Of a stretch of DNA of 64,000 nt, positions 33,517 to 44,540 are shown in pieces (positions within the stretch are counted from its first letter, which is position 1; every line of letters begins with the position of its first letter). Both the position numbers and the translations under genes were made by a program. Below the pieces are notes generated by a model that was given only the letters and a program-made list of their open reading frames with translations, did not search any database and had not been told where the DNA came from. This DNA comes from Limonium bicolor (Eukaryota; Streptophyta; Magnoliopsida; Caryophyllales; Plumbaginaceae). The DNA lies in NCBI GenBank assembly GCA_023374045.1, contig CM041777.1, positions 108,713,588 to 108,777,587 on the forward strand, in the 5' to 3' direction.

Positions 33517-36500
33517 CTAGTGAGTAAACAGCGATGGGTACTTCGCCCTCATTCTGTCCTCCAGCTCCCAAGTGGCCTCCTCGACTTCCTGGTTAGACCA
33601 GAGGACCTTCACCAGTCGAACAGACTTATGGCGAGTGTCTCAAGTCTTAGTGTCCAGAATCCGTACGGGAGTCTCCACTGATCGCATGGTCGGCTCTAAC
33701 GTTAGCCTTTCGGGCTGAAGCACATGAGACGTATGAGACATATATTTCTTCAACTGTGATACATGAAATACATCATGTACCTTGCCCAGCTCAGCAGGCA
33801 GATCTAGTGTGTAAGCTACCGGGCCTATCCGCTCCGTCACAACATAAGGCCCCACATATTTTGGGCTCAACTTGCCTTTTTGGCCAAAACGAAACACACC
33901 CTTCATGGGCTAACTCTACGAAATACCTGGTCACCCACAGGGAACTCCAGGTCACGTCGACGCACATCGGCATATGATTTTTGCCTATCTTGAGCTGCCT
34001 TCATGTTAGCTTGGATCTGGCGTACTTCTGCTTGTACCTGCTCAAGATACTCCGGCCCAATAATAACTGAAATACCCCTAACATTTAAATAATTAAATAT
34101 AAGTAAATAAATTTAATTTGGGGGAATTATAAATATTATTTGGGGGTTTATTAAACCCTAAGAAAGCATAGAAACACTTGGGCGTTAAAAACGCACCTAA
34201 ACTCCTTAAGGTTAAAAACGTGCGTTAAAGCCCGACCTTAAGATAAACAAGTTATATAAGCTATAAACTTCACATGAAGTTAACCAAGGTCATTATATGA
34301 TCTTTAGAATGCAGGACCTCATCTAAAACTGAGTAAAAATACAAAATGCTCAGGAGTTCCCTTAAAGGCCCTTAAGGCCCGAAAGTCCCGGAAATATATT
34401 ATAGGATGAAGTAAAGCTTTACACTTCATTCCAAATGCACCATAACACCTTATTAAATATATAAGATGAAGTTCTCAAGCTAAATTCTCAGTTAAACGCA
34501 AAGTGCTAAGAGATGCCTTATGGGGGTCCCATAAACCCTCGGGAATGCCAAGGAGGAGTGCCGAGGTGGCATGAACTCCTATAAAAATTCATTATTAGAG
34601 TTCCTAACATCATTATCAATCATTCCAAAGAGAATGCACGAGCTAATTCCTCAAAAATAAACAAAGTGCTTGGACGAATTTCTTAACGCTCCTTTTTGCC
34701 CGGTTAGCCCGGGAGTTGTGTTTTGAGTTGATATATTCCCATATAACTCAATATAACACCTTAACATATTATTATTGACTATAAACAATGTCAATAAACA
34801 CTTGGAACTCATAGCGACTAATTATTTCCTAGAAAATCCTTAAAGCACAAAAACGCACCTTCAGGTGTCACAAAAACGCGTTTTACGCAATTGCCTAGAA
34901 GTTTTTGAGGAGCCACGAGTTGATAATATTAAAAGGGGATAAATTGACCATCTAAAGCAATTAATTCCAGTGCTAAAATCATAGCACAAACAGGGGCAAT
35001 TTTTGGGACAAAAAGGTACCTAAAATCAGCATTTTTACCTTAAAACTTTCATCTTTTATCATGGTATAAATGTACCAATTAAATGTTGTGAACTATTACA
35101 TGTTATAATATGGTCTTAATACAATATATTGTGACAAAATTTAAATAAAAAATCAGACCCATTCACCCCCTATTGAATGCGCCATTTCAGGTAGTAAATG
35201 ACTAAGATTCTTGCAAAATTATATCTTATGCTAAGATGGCTCATCCTAGCATGTAGTATATGTTAATATAGCAATTGATAGCAGTCAATTAAGACTCCTC
35301 CACCGTATTACCTGCAGGAGATCAACAAGAAAACATTAAAGATTAGCTCAAAGGAAGAAAATGAAATTAAATGTAAATCTAGTCATATCTAGACTAGGTA
35401 ATTAAACAAGTAGAATTATTTGATCAATGGGGATGTGAGTGCCAATAATGGACAAGGCATTAAGGAAATGAGTGATGTTTGATTAACGTACATAGACAAG
35501 TACCTAACTTCCATAATCATCTAGCTTGCAATTAACAAAGACAAAGTGGCCTCCTAAGACTCCATTCAGCCGTAAGCCTACAAGAGGTGGAGCTGCCTAC
35601 TCCATTATGCCGATCACCTCCACCTGCATGAATAAACAAGGTTAACAACATTAAACAACTTAATAATCCTAAACAATTGTCATGCCTAGTATTAAGTAAT
35701 CAAAGTTAATCTTCTCCCACTCCTTTAGCCGTAGCTCTACAAGATTAGGAGATGCCAAATTCAATTATGGCCAACCAGCCATATACCTAGCCAACCTAAG
35801 GATCTTTGTAGCTAATTTTGTAATCAAAATAATCTTAAAAACATGACATAAAATAAAGACATGTGACTTGCCAATAATTCTTATTTGATTCAGCCTTTCC
35901 TATCTTCCAATATCTTACCTGAACCTTCTTCTTCATTTGCCTCATCACCGAATTGGTAAGTCCCTTGCTAAGCTCTCTTTCTTCTTCCTTTGTCAAGTTT
36001 TTCCTTAGAGCTTCAAAGCTCCATTAATGGTAAATTAAGTTCTAACACCATTTTATGTAAATTCCTAGCTAAATCTTCTAAGTCTTGAAGCAAGAAAACA
36101 TGTTAGCAATCCTTGCTAAAATCGCCAAGCTTTAGTACTCCAAAGAAGGTTCCTAGATTCAACAACAACACAAGGAACACCAAGATCAAGTTAAGGTATA
36201 TTTCATGTTGAAAAATCCTAAGTAATTACCTAAATCATTTTTGAAAATTTAGAACTTCTAAACCTATGTTCTCTTCATTATTTCATGAAGGAAACTTGGA
36301 TCTACAATCATCACAAGGTGTATCAAAAATACCTTGATAAATTCCTAAGGTAAACTCTTGTAAAACTACTCCAAATCTCATTTATAATTTTTGTTAGAAG
36401 TCTAACAAATGAATCTCATAAACATGTATAAGGAGGCCAAAATCTCTACATCAAAATAGCATTTGGAGAGCTTGGAATTCAAGGAAAAATCAAGTACAAG

Positions 36501-39500
36501 AATTGTCTTGATTTAAGGGTAAGTTTATATAATTAAGGTTTATTAAGTTTAAGCTTGATTTAAGCTTCAAACTTTGGTATAAAAATTATGTATAACCTCT
36601 AAATAAATTAATGCCAAAAATCATAGGTTATAATGGCAAGAAAATAATTTATAACATATAAGCCTTATAAGGTAAGATTATTACCTTAAGGTATAAAATT
36701 GTGTCACAAAATTAAATATGATACATATATTATTAAACCGAAATATCTAAGGATAAAAGGTTCTATTTTGAGTTTATAATCATTCTAAGTCATTAGCATA
36801 ATTTTTAGAAGTGTTATATGGCTTGTATACATTTATATGTATTTATTATAAGGTTTAAATCAAGTTTTAAACTATATGGTAAAGGAATATTAAACCGAGA
36901 GCAAAGTATTGCATTTGATGATTTTTTTAGATATTATATAAGTGTATTAACTTATATTATAAATTTTGGGAATATTAAAAATAGCTACAAGTATTTAAAT
37001 GGCTAGTTTATAAAGTTATGTGGCTAAAATGTAAATTTTGAAAAGTTTGGTGTACAAATTATAATTGCCGAGAGTATAAGGGTTATTTGGTAAATTTATG
37101 TTATAATATAAGGTAGGAATTAATATTATGAATTTTGGTGAATTTAAATAAGTGTTTAAGTGTTAAAATAACAATTTATAAAGTTTAGGGACTATTTTGT
37201 AATTATTGGGAAGTTTGGAGTATAACCGAGAATTACATATGATTTTATGGGTATATTCAAGTATTAATTATGAAATTAAGTCTTGGTCAAAGTGTGGACC
37301 AAAAGCTTTGGGTTAACATGATTTATGACATAAAATATTAAGTTTATAAAAGTTTTAGGGTGAATATGTAATTTATGAAAGTATATATGAAAAATAGAAG
37401 TTAAATGGGGCGGAAATATTAATTGAAGAAAGATATGGGTTGTTTAGGTTATTTAAAAGAATTTAATATTAAAACTATAATTTATAAGTTAATATGTAAC
37501 TTATATTAAGTTGTGGGGTTAAATGTGAATAAAGGAAAATATAAGTAAAAACCGGAAGTTAAGGGTTTATTTGTAATTTATTAAAGTTGGTATAATGAGA
37601 TTGTAATTTACGAAAATTAAGATGGATATTTGGTAAATTAAAAAGGTAATGTGGTTAATTAATATTTACAAGATTAATGTGGCTAATTAGTGAATTATAA
37701 AAGTTATAAGATTATTTGGCAATTTATGGAAGTATAATTATTTTACAATTTCCGAAAACTAATATGGGTATTTAGTAGATTATAAAAGTATTTGGTTATT
37801 TGGTAAGTTGTAAAAGTTAATGGGTTCAAATTATGATTACCGGAAACTATATGTGGTTACTTAGTAATTCATAAAGTTGTTGGGTATAAAATATAAATAC
37901 CGAACTAATAAGGTTGGTTTTGTAATTTAATAAGGAAAGGAACTAGGTAATATAATGTATTATGGTATATTATGGAGTGTAATATAAAGTTTATAAAATA
38001 ATGGTGGTGATAATAAAAATGACCAAGGGATATAATATAAAGAATAAGTGGAATCAGTTATGAGTTTATAAATAAGGAAATAGAAATTTACCACAAGGTG
38101 GAAATTCATTATCACATGTGAATATCACATAAAATAACTAACTGTGAACTACCTAGAACCACTGATAAATAACAGAGGGAAACTAAAGAACATACGGAGT
38201 TAGTATACTACGTAAATAAACTCTACAGTGACAGTACTGTAATATTTAATGAATAGTTATATTAATATCACCCGGTATTGCATGTTTAAATAACAGCGTA
38301 CGGGAAGGAACTACTGAGCAGGAACTTGTCAAGCTAGCAGTTACTTGGTGAACGGTATGTTAATTGTGTGGTCTGAATGTCCTAAGGATTATCCTAAGGT
38401 CCAGACATTTTTGTGTTAATTGTTTAAGAGCGATATCTGTGATTTTATGTGTATGATATTATATACTGTATTGCTCAACCTTGTTGCGTTGTATTCTTAC
38501 GCGAATGCCTTATGACTGAAAGTTTATACATTTAAATTGGAACAAGACTAACTGACCTTTAGGAATTATTGAGCCTAACTGATGGTCAATATTATAGTCT
38601 TAACTCAAGGATTGGTTATTATGTCACTGAAAAAAGGGCTAACTTATAAAGAGAGGAATCCAGACTGTTCCGACATTCTGGTTGCGCATTGTGATCACTA
38701 CGAGAGACTTCAATGGAGAGTCACTCAAGGAAATCCATCAGCCACATTCGGGGATGGCAGAGGGCACTGCCGTTGGTGCACAGGTTCGACCGGATCGGTC
38801 AATTAACCAGGGCCTAGGGTCAACTGGTAACAGTTCCAATGGAACACAGGGGACTACTGTCCATTAATAAGTTATTAAGGGTTGTCTTGACATGATGCCT
38901 GAGGTGGAAATTAATTGGAAAAGGTTAAATGATTGTTTTAAAAGATAAGGGTCAGGTGGCCGACTAACAAGTACAGTTTAATACGCGTATCTTGTTTGGT
39001 TATTGCTGTGAATTGTTGACGTGCAATTATTGGTTATTGCTATGGATTATTGATGTGTAGTTATTGGTGTTGTGAACTATTGTACACTGGCGTTTACAGG
39101 TGGATTGTTATGTGATTGTTAAATGTTTACAGTTATTACTGTTATCATTGTAAACCGGTATTTTATGTAATGAATCTAATATCAAGATAGCTAAAACGAC
39201 TTAGGGAATCCAAATGATTTAAGACTACATTTAGCATACCAGCATTTCGATTGCTGAGCCCTTCAATGGGCCAAACATTCCAGGTTATTGAAGAAGATTC
39301 AAGCCAGAGTGCGGGACACGGGGGTAGCTGTTGTGTTTTCAACAAACACCTTGTGATTTTATTTTGGATTGTATTAAGGGGGTTGTTTGTATTCAGTTAG
39401 TTGCTCATTTAGTTGGATTTGGTTTGTAATAATTAGAGTGCTCAGTATCTGTTCATCACAGCGTGGGAGGTTGTAATGTTGGAAGGAGTGAGGATGCCTT

Positions 39501-40933
39501 GTTACTCACAAGGGTGAGTAACGGCGTGTAACACCAAGGTAGTTAGTTTTATTTTCCGCTGTGAATTGTTGTTTATTATGCTACGACTTGCGACATTATT
39601 ACAGGTTTAGGATTAGGGGTGTTACAATAACTACCTCACTCGACTCATCCCAGCATAAAGGCGTGCGGCATGGTCTAGCGTACAATGCCTGGAAAGGAGA
39701 CATCTTGATCGAAGCATGGTAACTGTTGTTGTAGCTAAACTTGATCAAGTGTAACTTATCAATCCAGCTGGTCTGAAAGTCAAGTGCACAACGACGTAAC
39801 ATATCCTCAAGCGTCTGAATGGTGCGCTCACTCTGACCATCTGTCTAAGGGGGGTGGAACGCTGTACTCAACTTCAACTCGGTACCAAGCGCTTCCCGTG
39901 TAGATCTCTAGTACCTCGAGAGGAATCTGGTATCCCTATCAGACACGATAGTTTTCGGTACTCCATGGTGCCGTACAATCTCTCGGTCGAAGAGCTCTGC
40001 TAGCTTCGCCACTTTTCAAGTGTCCTTCATCGGAATGAATCGGGCCACCTTGGTCAGTCGGTCAACAACGACCCAAATCATATTTAGACCTCCCCTTGTA
40101 GGCGGAAGCCCTACTACGAAGTCCATAGAGATGTCATGGAACTTCCACTCTGGCACTGGCATTGAATGCACCATAGCACCAGGCCGTCGGTGCTCAAACT
40201 TGACTTTCTGACAAGTGAGACACCTTGCCACGTAGTCATTCACATCATTTTCATTCCAGTCCACCAAAATACCTTTTCATACCCTTATACATCTTTGAAG
40301 CTCGGGGTGAATCGAAGTAGAAGAACAGTGGGATTCACTCAGTATGCGCTCCTTCAGCTCAGCGCTACTTCTTGGAATACACAATCGGCCATTCAGCCTA
40401 ATCAGGTCATCATCGTGAAGTCAGAAGTCGTACTTCTGACTCTCGAATGTACCATCAATCAGCTTCTGCCTGATCTCTTGCATGTACTGATCCGACATCT
40501 GAGCACTCCGCACCTCTTCAACCAAGCTAGAGTGAGAGACTAGCGAATGGAGAAAGTGTGCTCGGTGACTCAATGTGTCAGCTACCACATTCGCTTACCT
40601 TCCTTGTACTGAAGGTTGATGTCGTAGTCGTTCAGAAACTCGACCCACCTTCGTTGCCTCATGTTCAACTCTTTATGAGTGAACAGGTACTTCAAACTCT
40701 TCTGATCTGAATAGATTGTCACGCTTACCCCATACAAATGATGTCGCCATATCTTCAAGGCGAGACAAGACAATGACACCCAGTTCTAAATCGTTGGTAG
40801 GGTAGTTCTCTTCATGCTTCTTTAGCTGTCAGGAGGCGTATGCCACGACCTTCCTGTGTTGCATCAACACACAACCCATACCCATGCCTGATGCGTCGCA
40901 ATAGACCTCAAAACTATCTGTACCGTCTGGTAT
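33517..40933 (-). pseudogene. Ty3/gypsy pol: RNase H, integrase and C-terminal chromo-like tail, split by a solo LTR
   Basis: Segments 40933-39632 and 34067-33517, minus strand. RNase H: FEVYCDASGMGMGCVLMQ, with a stop in the next block, and [15 protein letters not shown]. Integrase: CLTCQKVKFEHR zinc-finger half, core acidic residues in [22 protein letters not shown] and GQSERTIQTLEDML, then FSYNNSYHASIKMSPFQALY. After the LTR insertion it continues with QANMKAAQDRQKSYAD, RRRDLEFPVGDQVF, GKLSPKYVGPYVV and KVHDVFHVSQLKKY, ending in a chromodomain-like VEEATWELEDRM and TAG at 33517. Stops and shifts show it is inactive. RT, protease and gag are absent upstream because an LTR fragment abuts at 40934. 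Motifs match Tekay/Del-like chromoviruses. Confidence 0.9.
34068..39626 (+). mobile_element. solo LTR, 5.56 kb, Ty3/gypsy type, inserted in integrase
   Basis: Starts TGAAATACCCC and ends GGGGTGTTACA, opposite to the host element. The flanks ataac at 34063-34067 and 39627-39631 are an exact 5-bp TSD; removing the insert and one TSD restores an uninterrupted integrase frame (EVVIIGPEYLEQ). I see no PBS, polypurine tract or coding domain inside, so it is best read as a solo LTR left by LTR-LTR recombination. The shared hairpin module lies at about 39230-39280. Confidence 0.87.
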
Positions 40934-41815
40934 TGTAACACCCCACTCGTAATCACGTAATAATCACTCACGATGCATTAATTAACAACGTCTCACAGCG
41001 GAAGTATCACAGTAATAAAACTCACTCGGGTGTCACATGCCATTACTCGTCCATATGAGTAAAGAAGTAGAACTAATTAAAATACGAAATAACACTGGTA
41101 ACAAATACATAACCGTAGTGATAACGAGATACTAACCTATACATCAATCTAAACCAAAGATAATCTTAATGACAAGTGAACGTCTATGTATTCCCGACTG
41201 TATACAACATCCTTAACACTTTAAACTAATAATCATCCTAATACATTGTGAGGTCTCGTGCAATGAAAAATCTCTAACTACCCGGTCCCGCTCTTCGGCT
41301 TCAACGGTAGTCATCACCTGCACATATGCCATAAAGGCTCAGCGATAAACGCTGAGTATGCCAGGCCTGGACCCTATTGGTCACTTAATAGTCAAGGTCG
41401 TCATTATTAAGTTCGTTACATGCTTTACCGGTGTACAGGTATGATAAGCAGTAGTAAACTCATGAATGGCTGTAATTTGTAATTTAAACAATTAGATCAG
41501 TCACTACAATTCACACACAACAGTCATTCCAATTATACAACATCATAACATTACATCAAACAATACAACAAAGGCGTTAATTCACGCACATTTATTAATT
41601 ATCTCATACCACAACGGACGGCCCCTCGGGCCCCCACATAACTCTTTAATTGGTTAGCACTGTCGGGCGTCAGTTAGGACAACCCGAAATAAACTCACTT
41701 GGACGGTAGTCCCATGCACACGAGGTGTCCATTCACTTAGCCTTTCTAAAGGCGTCCATACTTTGCCTTTCTAAAGGCGCCCATGTTGTCACCATGCCTG
41801 TCACTTAGCCTTCTA
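40934..41815 (-). mobile_element. Ty3/gypsy LTR fragment
   Basis: The minus strand ends ...gagtggggtgttaca at 40934, cutting the RNase H frame. It holds the hairpin module at 41318-41372 with both stems well formed (actcagcg...cgctgagt and gcc...ggc). The other end is lost: LINE RT text begins at about 41816. Short near-repeats cctttctaaaggcg occur at 41740-41780. Confidence 0.65.
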
Positions 41816-42760
41816 AAGACTTTTTCTAAGACATTTTAAGAAGAGTGCTAATCCTCGGGTGCCTTTGGAAAGTCATGATTTTGCTCCAATATCACATGCT
41901 AGTGCTAAAGAGACTTTAGCTAGTTCAATACTAAAAGGAAGTCAGTAACACTCTTAAAATTATGATGGATTTTAAGGCTCCTAATATGGACGGATTTCCT
42001 GCAGGTTTTTATCAAAGGTTTTGAGGTTTAGTAGGTCCCAAAGTAGTTGACTTTGTTAGGACTGCTTTCAGTCAAGGGGTTTTGGGCCAGGGTATGAATG
42101 AGACTATTCTGACGCTTATCCCTAAGGTTAAGCATCCCACAATGGTTAACCAGTTTAGACCGATTTCCCTATGTAAAGTACAATATTAGATACTTGCAAA
42201 AACTTTAGCTAACAGACTCAAGCCCTTCATGTCTACTTGGGTGTCGGACTGTAAGTCCAGCTTTGTGCCTAGTAGGAATATTTTTGAAAATATTATCTTA
42301 GTGCAGGAAGCTTGTATTGTATGCATAATACGAAAGCTAGAGAGGGGTTTGTAGCTATGAAGATTGATATAGCTAAAGCTTATGATTGTCTTTCTTGGGA
42401 CTTCATTGATGAAACATTGGATTGCATTGATTTACCTTTAAATCTGAAAAATATTATTATGCAATGTGTTACCACTATTTCGTTTCAGGTTTGCTGGAAT
42501 GGTAATTTATCTGACATGTTTTCTACTGGTAGAGGGGTTCGCCAAGGCGATCCCCTATCCCCTTTTATTTTTGTTATGTGTATGGAGAGACTATCTCAGT
42601 TAATTCATAGACATGTTATGAGAAAGGATTGGCTTCCTCTGTCACTTGGTAGAAAAAAACACTCTTATCTCACATGTCTTCTTTGCTGATGATTTGTCTT
42701 ATTTGGAACAGCTACTCCTAAACAAATGTTTATGCGTACTTGTTTAGATGAATTATGTAT
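41816..42760 (+). pseudogene. LINE reverse transcriptase fragment
   Basis: Reads FKAPNMDGFPAGFY (about 41965), ETILTLIPKVKHP, NQFRPISLC, ANRLKPFM, then RT motif A (AMKIDIAKAYDCLSWDFI, 42353-42410), motif B (GVRQGDPLSPFIF, 42535-42573) and, after a frame change, the catalytic FADD box (42682-42693). Several stops and shifts; 5' and 3' parts missing. L1-clade RT that would prime on nicked target DNA; this copy is inactive. Confidence 0.9.
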
Positions 42761-44540
42761 GGCGTCTGGTGCATGTAACAAATGTTATAAGATAAGTAGT
42801 TTATTGTTATCAAATAAAAATATGATAATTAATTAGTTTACTTTATTATTGTATACACCATAAACAAATGTCTGATCATAATTCAACATGAATGTATATT
42901 AATATGTTTCCATTTTCAGGGACCCTGTTATATTTTTAGCTAAAGTTAATTAGTTAATAGTTTATATAAAAAAATATAATTAAGAAATTATGAAATAAAA
43001 ATATGATAATTAATTAGTTACTTTATTACTGTATACAACATACAAAATAATAAACTATTAATAGTAGTAAAAAATATGGCTAATATTACTCGATGTACGT
43101 GAAGTTAAATATTAATATTTATGGTAAAGTGGGAAATGACGAGTAGCATAAATGTGATGTGTGTAAATATGCTCGAAACGAACGGACAAAGGGAAATATG
43201 TCAAAACATGACAATATGTCAGACTCATTTATGCAACGTTTATACCGCAAACGAACTAGACCTAATGGTATATATATAGCATACATCTAGCGTCATGTCT
43301 AGGCTGTACCATCTATGCATATACTTTCACTAAAAGAGACCTATATCAATATGAATATCATCATCAACCAGACCTCTGCACGTACGACAATACTACTAAT
43401 TATGAGACTAATAAGAATAAAAGTTTACAACAGAGAACTTTGCTTAGTTATGCAAAATTGACATATTTAGCATGGATTACATTAAACTTTGGTTTGGGAT
43501 GGTGGGGTGTTAAATTCAAAACATATATGGATAGAGTGTTAAAGCACAAGCGATTCCGTAATCGTAACATGGTCTAACTGATCACGAATGTCCTGCATCT
43601 AATCTAACCACCGCTGCATCAACTACACTTTACCAAACTTATTGCAATTACTAGTAACCTAATCAACGTATTTCCCTTGGGTTTAGGGCCGTTTATGGAA
43701 AAGTTGTTGGTGTCTAGTCTAGTTACTGTAATGTTGGGTTTATCTAGTCGATCGTGTTCTCAAGCATATGAGAGTCCATTACTCTATTTTCAGTTCCATA
43801 TATAATCTGTAAATCGAAGCTAATTTAAAAGTTACGAAGTCTTAAGCTACATTAATTTTTTATTACTTTACAATCCTTCTATTTATAATTTATCATAAAA
43901 AAATTAAATATGTCAAAACATATTTTTTGATGATTTCATACTACTGATAAAAAACTACTATCATGGAAGAAGATTCAGCTCTAAATGCTTTACAACAACA
44001 AAAACAAAACCTTAATCGTTATGTAGCTTTTATGTACTTTCAACAACCACTTGTACATCCTCAAAACAACTTGTTGTTGTTGGTCTCTCTTCGGGCGGGA
44101 GAAGTTCAACTCAATAGCAACTTTCGACTTCTTCAACGATGCCTTATCCCTTGGGTTTCTAGCTCAATGCTATTCGCCTTTCTTGCGGGATGGATTTTTA
44201 GTTAGTGATTCTTTTTAAATGGGTTTGGTAATGATTAGCGATTTCTGTGGAACCTTCCACAACATCTCTTTCTGCTTCTCTATCTCCTTAGCTACTCTCG
44301 TAATCTTTGCAAGTCTTCAGATGTCAGTTACTTCTTCTCTTCTCACACACTGCCTCTCATCTCTAGCCACTCTTTACATGATTACTTTCTAGCAACCTCG
44401 ACATATTTTCTCTTCCTCATCATCTGTTTGACTATAGGTTTAGTATAGTCGTCTTCTTGCATGCTAGTAATTTCCTCTGTGTTTCTCTCTTTCCTTCTTC
44501 CTCTTTTGGTTATCTTCTCGGGTTGTTTCCAAAAGCTGGG
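42761..44540. other. AT-rich intergenic region with a short direct repeat
   Basis: No supported gene. An about 45-bp phrase (aaatatgataattaattagt ...) occurs twice, at about 42815-42862 and 43003-43045. The open frame at 43963-44205 has no recognisable domain and may be LINE leader. Confidence 0.4.

Noticed and set aside
33484..40543. Plus-strand frames such as 33484-33681, 33756-33977 and 40166-40543
   Set aside because: They lie antisense to integrase or RNase H of the gypsy element, whose domain motifs are on the minus strand.
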